Source: Eurosta solidaginis | Taxonomy: Eukaryota > Arthropoda > Insecta > Diptera > Tephritidae | DNA: 64,000 bases | Assembly (NCBI RefSeq): GCF_040869045.1 | Contig: NW_027137030.1 | Coordinates: 216,974 to 280,973 of the forward strand | Direction of reading: 5' to 3' | Shown: piece after piece, positions 11,571 through 23,682 of the stretch | How positions within the stretch are numbered: the stretch's first letter is position 1 | Layout: each line of letters starts with the position of its first letter | Position numbers and translations under genes: made by a program | The notes under the pieces: generated by a model | The model's database searches: none | Told to the model about the DNA's origin: nothing | Seen by the model: only the letters and a program-made list of their open reading frames with translations

Positions 11571-12418
11571 GTTTTATTATTTATATATTGGTCCCATCCA
11601 TTCTTTACCTTACATGAATGAATGAGGGAGGAAAGGTGCCCATTTTTCCCAAAACAGCCGATTTTACCAGGCCATCAGAAAAAGGGAACAACATATCTGC
11701 TCGAATAATATTACCACAAATTCTCCACCTTCAACTACATGGCGCGGCCCTAGGCCGTTTAGGTATGTACATCTGTTCACTATATATTTCTTATCTTATA
11801 AATCCGATTATTTGGAGATTACGAACGGGATAATATTATTGTTCAGCCCCATTCATGAAAGGTTGAAGTCTTCGGCACGGCCGAAGACAGTCCTGTCCTT
11901 ACTTGTTTTTTTTTTTATATTCAAAGTGTGAATTTGAATCTGTGCCTATGATTCAGGGCAAAACAAAAACAAAAGTGCTACAAGTGTATAGGGGTTGAGC
12001 AGCTCCGATGTAAAGAAATATTTTGACAAGTATAAAATACATTATTCATTCAACAATTATAGTCAAAGAAGATTCAGAAAGCTGAATTAAAAATTATTAT
12101 AAATTTATGATCTCCTAAAGTAAACACATTTGATTCAAATATGATTCCAAAATGTAGTTGAAAAAATATATTCAGTGTTTGATCATCTAAAGTATTCATA
12201 TTTGATTATTTCTTTTGTTCAATTGTATGGTAACTCATTATTTTGTCAGAAAGAGTAATCAAATTACATTTATATGTAGGGAAATTGAAAATTTAATCAC
12301 CTAAATGGTGAGTGGGTATAAACAAACCTAGATTGGTATATATGTACACACATATATTCCTAAACTAAAGATCAGCCTACACCCCCATTTCCCACCCACT
12401 TCATTGATACCAATATAT

Positions 12419-12963
12419 CAGGCATGCTTAACCAACGAAACGATATCATTTCGTTACGATAATCAACGTTAATAAACGAAACGAAATGACTTCGTTTCGT
12501 TTTCTGCCATATCAAAACGAAATCAAATCGTTTATGTTGATTATTAATTTCAAACTATGCTGGCAAAGCTGATTGATGGCGGAGTCATTAAAGGTGAAAG
12601 CATTATCCAAGCTGATTGCAACTTTTCTCATGAATTTTGACAGTACGAACATTTCTCAGAGTATTTTTGACATTACCACCAACGAATTACACAAACAAAT
12701 TACATAGAGTTTGTGTGTGTATGTGCGCTCGTTGTTGCCACCTTACGGCTTCACCATGGCTATAGCATTGCCAGCACAATTCAAACATAAAGTATCACGT
12801 TTTCGTTAACGTTTTTAACGTTAACGAAAGCTTTTCGTTTCGGTTAAAAACGAGATACAATTTATCTTGATAATTTCTTTATCGATAATATTTCGAAGTG
12901 TTTCAACGGAAACGGTGGAAACTTTTTGATAAACGATTAGCTTAACGTTAAGGTGCATCCCTG
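12419..12963. mobile_element. hAT-type MITE inserted in copy 1 only
   Basis: The ends CAGGCATGCTTAACC and GTTAAGGTGCATCCCTG form an imperfect terminal inverted repeat. Both sides carry the 8-bp duplication CAATATAT (12411-12418 and 12964-12971). The matching site in copy 2 (about 15884-15891) has a single CAATATAT and no insert, so the empty site is directly visible. The inside has several ACGAAACGA-type palindromes and no ORF. Confidence 0.9.
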
Positions 12964-15085
12964 CAATATATCCATGCATAAGCTAACAAATGTTTGTACA
13001 TTCACATGTTCAAATAAAAGACAAAATGTTTCAATCAATCACTTCCAACAAAAATTATTCTTACGCACAAGCATATGTACAAATCTATGTTCATACATAT
13101 GTAAGCTAAGAAATATTTTTATATTCGCATGTTGACAAAGAAAACAAAATTCACTTCAACCATCCAACCATACGCACAAGCACACATACCTATTTACATA
13201 TGTATGCTCATGTTTTGTATGTAAATCACAAAATTCTGAAAACTAGCTTCCTCTTGATTTTTCATTCATAAATCCTTCTTCTTAAGTTGTCCAAATTGAT
13301 GATAGAATTTTGCAATTCGGCAACATGGCATTTGATAAAATCGTCAAAAGACAAATATTTGCGATTTTATAAATTCCAACTTCGATGCATATTGGGGGTA
13401 TTCATTATGACGAGCATAACTACTTTCATAACCCCGCACTTTTCCTTTGAAATAATACCAAACTATTTATAAGCCTGTATGAAAGTACTAATATGGTAGT
13501 AAAAAATGCAAATAACCATGCATAGATATTGCCTAGTAAATGTCCACTAACATATTAGCAATATAATCTAAAAATTTCCATCCATTATTAATATAAATTA
13601 TTGCAAATAATTTTCTCATATCCTGAATTGCCGAGTTGTCACAGCTTATGGACATTTTTATTTGCTATTTGAAACCCCCTATCATATTCTGCCGAAAAAT
13701 TGTTCGCGCACTCACGCAGCCAAATTTGCAGCAACTGTGTTGCAGTTGCTACATAAGAGTGGTGTTTTACCCGTTTCTGGCCCGAATTCGCACTGTGACG
13801 TCATACTGTATATGCTGACTTGTTTATCACATGTCAGTACAAAGTAAGAATTTTACATTATTTTCATAGATAAAAATTAATATATGGGAGCGGCGAAATA
13901 AATTAAAGTAATTTTGCGAAGAAATATAACATTATTTCGCAAAAGAGCCATAAATTCGTTTATTTTAATTTTATAATAAATTCCCCTTTTAGCTGTGAGT
14001 TATTAAAGGTATAAACGGCAACACTTTTAACCACCGACGACACATAATTTGGCTCGTGCCTATTGTATTTCGTCGGCTAATTGCTACGAGCATTGATATT
14101 TACATATACATGGCCGTATACGCGGATTGCCATAATTGATTTGGGTGCTTCATAACGCGGAAAGCGACAAGTTGTTTTATTAATAACTTAAGACACTGCC
14201 ACAGCATCAAAGCGACCAAGCTTTTTATACATGTCTGCCTTTAATTGGAGTATTATTGACCCATAGTCCAAATAATAACTAAATATTTTTTTTATTTATT
14301 CAATTGTTATCAAATATTTTATTTATTTCAATTTTTCAATTTATTAATAACTCATACTTCATGGTCAATATGCATACATTTTATGCAAATTAACGTTTTA
14401 TAAATATGCAATGGATTTCGTGTGCACAGAAATTCCAAGTGTGCAAATGCCGTCGGCAAAACACTATTTGCATGCATATTTCAATTTGCATACATTTTCC
14501 TAACATTTTAATTTATTAACAAAAAGGGATGGGATAATTCATAAATGTATGATTAATTTACATACATTTCATGAAAGGGCATATTTTGGGTATATGAATA
14601 GGTTTTTGTTTGTAAAGAAATAAGCAAAATTTCTGCAATTTGCATCAACATAAAACAAGGAAATATATTGCTATTATTATATTAATTAAGTTCAAATTCA
14701 TATTAAATCATAAAACAAGCAAATATATTGCTACAAGTAATAAAATTTAAATTTAATTAATCCTACTAAATACCTATATTCCCACAAAGAAATCATATTA
14801 AGAGAAAACCCAGAGAATTTATACACCAGCTGAAACTGTTGACAGAGAATTTTCTGCTGTTAACTGGTTAACATTGAAATTGGATTGTGTGTGGTGAAGT
14901 GCAAGACACATGCAAAAAAGTTGGAATCTAGCAAAAACGCCTTCTCATTGTATTTAAATTCTCTGCTGATATGATATGAAAATACATACATATGCACATT
15001 CATACATGCCTATAAACCTACGCCCGAATTTAAATAACGCAGCGAATGCTATGTACATACATATGTATGTACGTATGTGTCGCAT

Positions 15086-18000
15086 CAGAGAATTTAAACA
15101 CAATGAGAAGGCGTTATTTTGGCATCCACTGTTTACGATCCATTTGCATGTGTCACGTCTTGCACTTCACCACTATTCCCCAAATTCATGTTAACTTAAC
15201 AGGGTGCAAGACGTAACAGAAAATTCTCTTAACGATTTTCTCTGTTCGTCTGTTACCAAAAAATTCTCTGATCAGAGCAAGTATATTGCAAATTTAATTC
15301 TCTGATTTTTTTTAAATAAATTATGATGGTTGGAAGGTTGAAGTCTTCGGCACAGACGAAGACAGTCCTGTCCTTACTTGTTTTTTTTTATATTCAAAGT
15401 GTGAAATTGAATCTGTGCCTATGATTCAGGGCAAAACAAAAACAAAAGTGCTACAAGTGTATAGGGGTTGAGCAGCTCCGATGTAAAGAAATATTTTGAC
15501 AAGTATAAAATACATTATTCAGTCAACAAATATAGTCAAAAAAGATTCAGAAAGCTGAATTAAAAATTATTATAAATTTTTGATCTCCTAAAGTAAACAC
15601 ATTTGATTCAAATATGACTCCAAAATGTGGTTGAAAAAATATATTCAGTGTTTGATTCTCTAAAGTATTCATATTTGATTATTTCTTTTGTTCAATTGTA
15701 TGGTAACTCATTATTTTGTCAGAAAGAGTAATCAAATTATATTGATATGTAGGGAAATTGAAAATTTAATCACCTAAATGGTGAGTGGGTATAAACAAAC
15801 CTAGATTGGTATATATGTACACACAAATATTCCTAAACTAAAGATCAGCCTACACCCCCATTTCCCACCCACTTCATTGATACCAATATATCCATGCATA
15901 AGCTAACAAATGTTTGTACATTCACATGTTCAAATAAAAGACAAACTGTTTCAATCAACCACTTCCAACAAAAATTATTCTTACGCACAAGCATATGTAC
16001 AAATCTATGTTCATATGTAAGCTAAGAAATATTTTTATATTCGCATGTTGACAAAGAAAACAAAATTCACTTCAACCATCCAACCATACGCACAAGCACA
16101 CATACATATTTACATATGTATGCTCATGTTTTGTATGTAAATCACAAAATCCTGAAAACTAGCTTCCTCTTGATTTTTCATTCATAAATGCTTCTTCCTA
16201 AGTTGTCCAAATTGATGATAGAATTTTGCAATTCGGCAACATGGCATTTGATAAAATCGTCAAAAGACAAATTTTTGCGATTTTATAAATTCCAACTTCG
16301 ATGCATATTGGGGGTATTCATTATGACGAGCATAACTACTTTCATAACCCCGCACTTTTCCTTTGAAATAATACCAAACTATTTATAAGCCTGTATGAAA
16401 GTACTAATATGGTAGTAAAAAATGCAAATAAACATGCATAGATATTGCCTAGTAAATGTCCACTAACATATTAGCAATATAATCTAAAAATTTCCATCCA
16501 TTATTAATATAAATTATTGCAAATAATTTTCTCATATCCTGAATTGCCGAGTTGTCACAGCTTATGGACATTTTTATTTGCTATTTGAAACCCCCTATCA
16601 TATTCTGCCGAAAAATTGTTCGCGCAGTCACGCAGCCAAATTTGCAGCAACTGTGTTGCAGTTGTAACATAAGAGTGGTGTTTTACCCGTTTCTGGCCCG
16701 AATTCGCACTGTGACGTCATACTGTATATGCTGACTTGTTTATCACATGTCAGTACAAAGTAAGAATTTTACATTATTTTCATATATAAAAATTAATATA
16801 TGGGAGCGGCGAAATAAATTAAAGTAATTTTGCGAAGATATATAACATTATTTCGCAAAAGAGCAATAAATTCGTTTATTTTAATTTTATAATAAATTCC
16901 CCTTTTAGCTGTGAGTTATTAAAGGTATAAACGGCAACACTTTTAACCACCGACGACACATAATTTGGCTCGTGCCTATTGTATTTCGTCGGCTAATTGC
17001 TACGAGCATTATTGATATTTACATATACATGGCCGTATACGCGGATTGCCATAATTGATTTGGTCGCTTCATAACGCGGAAAGCGACAAGTTGTTTTATT
17101 AATAACTTAAGACACTGCCACAGCATCAAAGCGACCAAGCTTTTTATACATGTCTGCCTTTAATTGGAGTATTATTGAATATGTATATATGTATGTACAT
17201 TTGTACTTTTTTGCTTTGGTTTGTATTTTCATACATATGTATTCAATGATACAATGCTCAACATCTGATCAACAGGCACATGTCTTTTGTGTATTGTTGG
17301 TCTTATTTACATATTTAAGGGTTGATTTGAGGCAGGTCAAATGTATTTAAGTTTGACTTGGCTTATCAAACCTGCCTTTGAAAATATTCAAGTACATACA
17401 TAGGTACTTACATCATTGTACTGAATAACACATATAAAATGCTTTAGGAAATTTCTTTATAGGTACCTCCCCTCCCACCCATAGTCCAAGTAATAACTAA
17501 ATATTTTTTTATTTATTCAACTGTTATCAAATATTTTATTTATTTCAATTTTTCAATTTATTAATAATTCATACTTCATGGTTAATATGCATACATTTTA
17601 TGTAAATTAACGTTTTATAAATATGCAATGGATTTCGTGTGCACAGAAATTCCAAGTGTGCAAATGCCGTCGGAAAAACACTATTTGCATGCATATTTTA
17701 ATTTGCATACATTTTCCTAACATTTTAATTTATTAACAAAAAGGGATGGGATAATTCATAAATGTATGATTAATTTACATACATTTCATGAAAGGGCATA
17801 TTTTGGGTATATGAATAGGTTTTTGTTTGTAAAGAAATAAGCAAAATTTCTGCAATTTGCATCAACATAAAACAAGCAAATATATTGCTATTATTATATT
17901 AATTAAGTTCAAATTAGTATTAAATCATAAAACAAGCAAATATATTGCCACAAGTAATAAAATTTAAATTTAATTAATCCTACTAAATACCTATATTCCC

Positions 18001-18188
18001 ACAAGGAAATCATATTAAGAGAAAATCCAGAGAATTTATACACCAGCTGAAACTGTTGACAGAGAATTTCCTGCTGTTAACTGGTTAACATTGAAATTGG
18101 ATTGTGTGTGGTGAAGTGCAAGACGTGTTCACATGCAAAAAAGTTGGAATCTAGCAAAAACGCCTTCTCATTGTGTTTAAATTCTCTG
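15086..18188. mobile_element. Non-autonomous long-TIR DNA element, copy 2
   Basis: Same ends and interior as copy 1 (11192-14965), lying 120 bp to its right in the same orientation. The flanks GTCGCATC (left) and GTCCCATC (right) look like an 8-bp target duplication with one mismatch. The related block at 39457 reads GTCGCATCTTATAT with no insert, an apparent empty site. A segment of about 295 bp at 17178-17475 is missing from copy 1. No transposase is present. Confidence 0.78.
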
Positions 18189-19166
18189 GTCCCATCTTGT
18201 ATCTTATTTCTAATTGCTGTTTTTATGTGCAGGTGCCTTTTTCGCTCTTATTTGGATTCAAAATCCATAAATAAAGTTTTGGTTGTGAAGATGGGGATTC
18301 GTGCTATTAGCGAGCTTTGGGCATTATTGGCCGTAGTGCTTTTGTTTAGCTTTATTTTATTAAAATAATTTGTTAAAAATAAACGATTGTGAGCATACAA
18401 AGAAATATATTTGTAATTTCGAACTATTGTGAATCTTTGATAAGAACTAACACTGCATTGCCGGCAGTTGCTAACATTCGCCAGATAGCAGCGCAAGCGC
18501 ATGAAAGTTTTTATTGAAAGATGATTGACTGATAGGGCAGCTGATTTATGCTGATATTTGATATGAGACTTTTATATACATACATTCATAAAACATTCTT
18601 TGTTGCGCAAGATGCGCACAAATACGGCTAGTTAACACTTAATACAAGATCTTGATTATGTCACCCCACTTAGTTTCGAGCAGTGTTGTTGCTCAAAATG
18701 TAGTGCACCGGCCCAGCTATGGTTTTGTGAGAAAAGAACACAATAAAAGTAATTAGCAGTTTGAAAACAGATAGAAATTATTTGTACTTTTCTCTATTTA
18801 CTCATTAAAAATATAGTTATTGTATACATATCACATAATCGTTCTCAAATTAATGTATCAATTCAGTTGTGCAAATACCTACAGTGATGGAAAAAAGAAT
18901 ATGGACAATTTACTCCCAAATTCTAAATGAATTATATCAGCAGAAATTCAACATCTTCCTTAGAATAGTGCGCCCTATAAAATGTAAATTTAAAGATTGT
19001 TGCAATAAATTACATTTTATGGCTCAATAACCTATATTACTATTTTAATTTAATTTACATGCATGATCGTTTTGGGATTTTTTTTTTTGTGTTTTAGGTG
19101 TCGTGATCAAAAAAATGTGATTGTGTGGATTTGATTTTGTACAGCGGTTTTTAAAAATTTTGCTTA
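18189..19166. repeat. Duplicated block, copy 1 (partner 39457-40440)
   Basis: Nearly collinear with 39457-40440 over about 1 kb, including CTGCTTTTTATGTGCAG-like sequence, the 25-codon small ORF, GTTTCGAGCAGTGTTGTTGC and CAGTGATGGAAAAAAGAAT. Both copies run into BEL remnants of the same family. The partner has about 390 bp more before its BEL remnant. Confidence 0.85.
18291..18368 (+). CDS. Putative 25-residue single-span membrane peptide
   Basis: An ATG at 18291 opens 25 codons ending TAA at 18366-18368. The peptide starts MGIRAISELW, continues with a hydrophobic run ALLAVVLLFSFILL and ends in Lys. It would fit a single membrane span with a short polar N-terminus. The duplicate at 39544 keeps the frame with three amino-acid changes (I3M, E8K, V15L). 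Upstream, a pyrimidine tract and TTTTTATGTGCAG resemble a 3' splice site. AATAAA follows the stop closely. Small muscle-type regulatory peptides have this size and layout, but I do not recognise the gene, and a chance ORF in repeat DNA remains possible. Confidence 0.3.
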   Translation: MGIRAISELWALLAVVLLFSFILLK

Positions 19167-20052
19167 TAAAACGTATTCCTTTCCCCATTCCACAAGGCGT
19201 CTACAGCTTCGACAGAGCAGAAATATCAAAAATGCTCTGAAAGTTATGAAAGTTGCATGTCGCAAATTATCGACGTCACCGCAACCGCGACAACGAAATA
19301 TTCCACGGTAGTTACGAAGACTGGCCCGCATTTAGAGATATGTTTACGGCGGTCCATGGTTATCGTCTTCGGTTAACTCAAGCCGAAAAACTTTTTTACC
19401 TGCCACAAAAGACAAGAGGTTAGGCAGGCCAACTTGTGATGCTATACCTTCTTACGGATGACACCTTCCAGTTATCATGGGACGCCCTCAGAGCTCGGTA
19501 CGAAAACCGATGAATATTGATGAATAATCAGCTGAATACCCTCTTTAGTCTTCAGCAAATATACTCTGAAAATGATGAGCAGAAAAAAACCACTCGCCAC
19601 TAACATCATACTACGAGAAACTTATGTAGATGATGTCCTCTCTGGCGGGCACGATATACAGTCATCTCTCGATTCTATGACCCAAACTATCGAAGCTCTA
19701 AAATTAGCAGGCTTTCCTCCTAGAAAAATAACCGCAAATCAAACAAAAATACTTGAATCAAAAGAATTAAAAATTCCATGACACTACTAAAACCTTAGGA
19801 ATAGGATGGAACGCATTAACCGACTCTTTTTCCTACTCATGCAACCCAATTCCCGTCTTTAAGTCAACTGCAAAACGGCAACTGCTCTCATCCGTAGCGA
19901 AACTTTTTGACCCGGCAAAATGGATATCACTAATCTTAGCCAAAATCCCTCTCCAACAGCTCTGGTGGGAAGGAATCGACTGTGATGAAGAAGTCAAAGC
20001 GGAATCCTTTTACAAGTGGAATACCTTCCGCTCAAGTCTCCCAGCTATTAGC
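19167..20052 (+). pseudogene. BEL/Pao retrotransposon remnant A (gag joined to reverse transcriptase by deletion)
   Basis: The plus strand contains decayed BEL gag (patches matching EDWPAFRDMFTAV, LRLTQAEKLFYL, LSWDALRARYENR, SLQQIYSEN) in shifting frames. It jumps at about 19580 straight to reverse transcriptase (ATNIILRETYVDDVLSGGHD), where YVDD is the catalytic motif. Protease and the N-terminal half of the polymerase are deleted. Downstream patches (LLSSVAKLFDPAKWISLI) reach the connection domain before HINE C interrupts at 20053. The same family occurs at 40830-44545 with a different deletion. Confidence 0.8.
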
Positions 20053-21990
20053 TCCTGGGCACTCATTTCAGATTGCTATTTAAAATGAACGATATCGGAC
20101 TATAACCACGCCCACTTTTTCGATATCGAAAATTTCGAAAAAACGAAAAAGTGCGATAATTCATTACCAAAGACGGATACAGCGATGAAACTTGGTAGGT
20201 GAGTTAAGCTTATGACGCAGAATAGAAAATCAGTAAAATTGTGGACAACGGGCGTGGCAGCGCCCACTTTTAAAAGAAGGTAATTTAAAAGTTTTGCAAG
20301 CTGTCATTTGGCAGTCGTTGAAGATATCATTATGAAATTTGGCAGGAACGTTACTCCTATTAGTATATGTATGCTTGATAAAAATTAGCAAAATCGGAGA
20401 ACGACCACGCCCACTTAAAAAAAAATGTTTTTTAAGTCAAATTTTAACAAAAAACTTAATATCTTTACAGTATATAAGTAAATTATGTCAACATTCGACT
20501 CCAGTAATGATATGGGTGCAATAAAATACAAAAATAAAAGAAAATTTCAAAATGGACGTGGCTCCGCCCTTTTTCATTTAATTTGTCTAGGATACTTTTA
20601 ATGCCATAAGTCGAACAAAAATTTACAAATCCTTGTGAAATTTCGTAGGGTCTTAGATTCTAGGACGATAACTGTTTTCCCTGAAAAAGGGCGAAATCGG
20701 TTGAAGCCACGCCCAGTTTTTATACACAGTCGACCGCCTGTCCTTCCGCTCGGCCTTTAACACGATAACTTGAGCAAAAACCGATATATCTTTACTAAAC
20801 TTAGTCCACGTACTTATATGAACTCACTTTATCTTGGTATAAAAAATGGCCGAAATCCGAATATAACCACGCCCACTTTTTCGATATCGAAAGTTACGAA
20901 AAATGAAAAAAATGCCATAATTCTTTAGAAAAAAACTTTGCAAAATGGGTGTGTCACCTACCATATTAAGTAGAAGAAAATGAAAAAGTTCTGCAGGCCG
21001 AAATCAAAAGCCCTTGGAATCTTGGCAGGAATACTGTTCGTCGTATTACATATATAAATAAATTAGCGCTACCCGACATATGATGTTCTGGGTCACCCTG
21101 GTCCACATTTTGGCCAATATCTCGAAAACGCCTTCACATATACAACTACCACCACTCCCTTTTAAAATACTCATTAACACTTTTCATTTGATACCCATAT
21201 CGTACAAACAAATTCTAGAGTCATCCCTGGTCCACCTTTGTGGCGATATCTCGAAAAGGCGTCCACCTATAGAACTAAGGCCCACGCCCATTTAAAACTC
21301 TCATTAATACCTTTAATTTGATACCCATATCGTACAAACACATTCTAGAGTCACCCCTGGTCCACCTTTATGGCTATATCACGAAAAGGCGTCCACCTAT
21401 AGAACTAAGCCCCACGCCCTTTTAAAATACTCATTAACACCTTTCATTTGTCACCCATATCGTACAAACATATTCTAGAGTCACCCCTGGCCCACCTTTA
21501 TGGCGATATCTCGAAAAGGCCTATAGAACTAAGGCCCACTCCCTTTTAAAAAGACTCATTAACACCTTTCATTTGATACCCATATCGTCAGACAAATTCT
21601 AGAGTCACCCCTGGTCCACCTTTATGGCTATATCTGGAAAAGGCGTCCACCTATAGAACTAAGCCCCACGCCCTTTTAAAATACTCTTTAACACCTTTCA
21701 TTTGATACCCATATCGTAAAAACAAATTATAGAGTCAGCCCTGGTCCACCTTTGTGGCGATATCCCTAAATGGCGTCCACCTATAGAACTATGGCCCACT
21801 CCCTCATAAAATACTCTTTAGTACCTTTCTTTGGATACCTTCCATTTGATACACATACACATACAAACACATTCCAGGGTTACCCTCGGTTCATTTTCCT
21901 ACATGGTTATTTTCCCTTATGTTGTTACCATAGCTCTCAACTGAGTATGTAATGTTCGGTTACACCCGAACTTAACCTTCCTTACTTGTT
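20053..21990 (+). mobile_element. HINE copy C, 5' truncated
   Basis: It begins in BEL sequence at TCCTGGGCACTCAT, a segment found about 250 bp inside complete copies, so the true 5' terminus is missing. The non-coding middle, a satellite array at about 21100-21900 and the complete 3' end (hairpin, CCTTCCTTACTTGTT) follow. Its 3' end faces the 3' end of copy D across about 110 bp. Confidence 0.75.
21100..21900 (+). repeat. Satellite array inside HINE C
   Basis: About six units of roughly 120-128 bp, with ATACCCATATCGTACAAACA and CACCCCTGGTCCACCTTTAT. Some units are shortened (near 21520 and 21590). Confidence 0.85.
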
Positions 21991-22100
21991 TTATTTATGA
22001 ATATCAATTTTGTTTCAAAGTAGGTGTGATCACGCTTCCATAAGAAGGTTTTGGCGATCCATGCATTAGAGAAACCGTGGATTTGAATGCATTTATTATA
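21991..22100 (-). repeat. Inverted fragment of the duplicated BEL block
   Basis: The reverse complement of about 22000-22095 matches 42040-42135 almost base for base (for example ATTCAAATCCACGG and CTTCTTATGGAAGCGTGA). In BEL remnant B this segment lies downstream of the position where HINE C cuts remnant A. The flanks of HINE C are therefore the two expected sides of one locus, but the right one is inverted. Confidence 0.75.
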
Positions 22101-22101
22101 A

Positions 22102-22401
22102 ACAAGTAAGGAAGGCTAAGTTCGTGTGTAACCGAACATTATGTACTCAGCTGAGAGCTATGGAGACAAAAGAGGGGAAAATCACCATGTAAGAAAATGA
22201 ACCTAGGGTAACCCTGGAATGTGTTTGTATGTGTATGTGTATCAAATGGAAGGTATGAAATGGAAGGTACTAAAGAGTATTTTATGAGGGAGTGGGCCAT
22301 AGTTCTATAGGTGGACGCCATTTAGGGATATCGCCACAAAGGTGGACCAGGGCTGACTCTAGGATTTGTTTGTACGATATGGGTATCAAATTAAAGGTAT
22401 T
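22102..22401 (-). mobile_element. HINE copy D, 3' end portion, interrupted by the LTR unit
   Basis: The 3' terminus (AACAAGTAAGGAAGG) and about 1.5 satellite units are present. The sequence stops inside a satellite unit at ...AAATTAAAGGTATT, where the LTR begins. It resumes at 37376 with GTATTAATGAGGG. GTATT (22397-22401 and 37376-37380) is the target duplication. Confidence 0.9.
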
Positions 22402-22904
22402 TGTTCGGCCTGAGTGCGTCGTAAACCGGCAGTGGGTAGGCGCACAAGGGTCGATCTTGGAGTGGATGGTTCGCTCAAAAGAAATAAAGGAAACAAATGC
22501 ACAGAGGATTTCCTCGTTATAATAATGTTTTATTAAGAGTGTTAGGAAATATAGAGTGGATACAATATTACCTTGGTGTTGAACGTGACGGTGGCGATCT
22601 TGGGCGATGTGTGCTGGTTGGCGGTCAAACGAAAAAGAGACCGGTTATCCCGTTGAGGACAACCGCTAAGCCGCGAAAAAGTCCTCTGGTATTAAGGAGG
22701 GGAAAAAAAGCCACACACACAACAACCCCCACATATACGTGCATGGGTGCTGACAACCCGCACACACACGTGCATGCGTATGAAACGCATGCATGTGCAT
22801 GCATGCACACAAATGCGGCGTGAGTGTGGGTGGCTGGAAATATTATTAAAACGTTAGGGAGGGGCGCCGTCAATCAGATAAAAGTTAGGCATTGGGCCTA
22901 AACA
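22402..22904 (-). repeat. LTR, left copy (3' LTR of the minus-strand element)
   Basis: 503 bp from TGTTCGGCCTGAG to GGGCCTAAACA, matching the right LTR except for about five differences (for example AAATGC/AAACGC, GTATTAAGG/GTAATAAGG and a one-base indel near 22890). It contains a run of alternating purine/pyrimidine TGCATGCA palindromes at about 22770-22810. The ORFs read across it are non-coding by-products. Confidence 0.95.
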
Positions 22905-22920
22905 TGCCGCCCCCCCCTGC
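22905..22920 (-). other. Polypurine tract
   Basis: On the minus strand GCAGGGGGGGGCGGCA directly precedes the 3' LTR start TGTTTAGGCC. This is the expected place for the plus-strand primer of an LTR element, and it supports minus orientation. Confidence 0.7.
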
Positions 22921-23682
22921 GGTACGCAACATCACAGTCCGCCAAGGATCACCGACCGTGAAGAAGAGAAAAAAAATAAAAAACTTATAATTAATTATAT
23001 CTAACTTAACATAATGCCGGACAGTCCGCCGGCTTGGCGGCACGCAAAATGGTTTGCGCAGTGTGGGAGCTTGGTTGCTGCTGCCTCGGTCATTCACCAA
23101 TTTTCCCGTTATGGTGTAAGGCGTGAGCCAGGTTTGCCTAGAGCTAGGGATTGCGAAAAGAAGTAAGAAGATATACGTGTTCATATTTCTTGCCGTTTAT
23201 TACAAATTCATTGGAAATTCTATGCTTGTGAATTTTGCATGAAGAAAATTCAATAAAAAATTACTTATTGTAATGATACAAGCTTTTAAAACGCACACCT
23301 CCATTGTGAATTCATACAAGTGGCGAATTTTCGATAAAACGTTCACAATAGTGAACAGCGAGTGAGTATTAATATGTTTTCTGTATACAAATTTAAAGCT
23401 GATTTGAAACAAATGTGCAATTCATGGCACTTCAATTTAATAACGGCGAACACAAGAAAAGGAAACCTTTCTTCCATTCTCTGGCCCTTCGCGACAGCCG
23501 TTCTCCCTGTCAGCTATGATTTGACACGTAGGCATGGCAATGGAGGGATAGAAAGATTTTTCACTTGTACGAACTCACAATGCACACCTCTTGCGACTGT
23601 GTACAACAGAAATTCCATAAAATAAAAAAGGATAAAAAGTGTAAAAATTCATGTATTTCGGTCGTTACCGAACATTTTGCTG
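22921..23682. other. Unassigned DNA between the second gag and the 3' LTR
   Basis: No polymerase remnant is visible between the stop of the second gag-protease and the polypurine tract. The stretch is AT-rich with short unconvincing ORFs. An element that once carried this gag has lost its reverse transcriptase and integrase here. Confidence 0.4.

Larger units (their letters stand above)
11192..14965. mobile_element. Non-autonomous long-TIR DNA element, copy 1
   Basis: The left end is CAGAGAATTTAAACACAATG followed by AGAAGGCGTT. The right end is its inverse (AACGCCTTCTCATTG, then TATTTAAATTCTCTG). Similarity between the ends continues inward about 150 bp (CATTTGCATGTG, CGTCTTGCACTTCACCAC, GTTAACT). 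Inside there is only AT-rich non-coding sequence with many short fragments ORFs. It is nearly identical to copy 2 at 15086-18188, apart from about 410 bp near 11435-11858 and a MITE at 12419-12963 present only here, and about 295 bp present only in copy 2. CAGAG-type ends would suit hAT, but I see no transposase and no clear target duplication for this copy. Confidence 0.75.

Noticed and set aside
13287..16734. Paired ORFs such as KLMIEFCNSATWHLIKSSKDK at 13.3 and 16.2 kb
   Set aside because: Conserved only because the two long-TIR elements are near-identical duplicates; short, no family features, flanked by stops.
22497..22823. 108-codon ORF in the left LTR, with a 94-codon partner at 37011-37295
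   Set aside because: Both lie wholly inside LTR sequence, have low-complexity His/Thr content and no family features.
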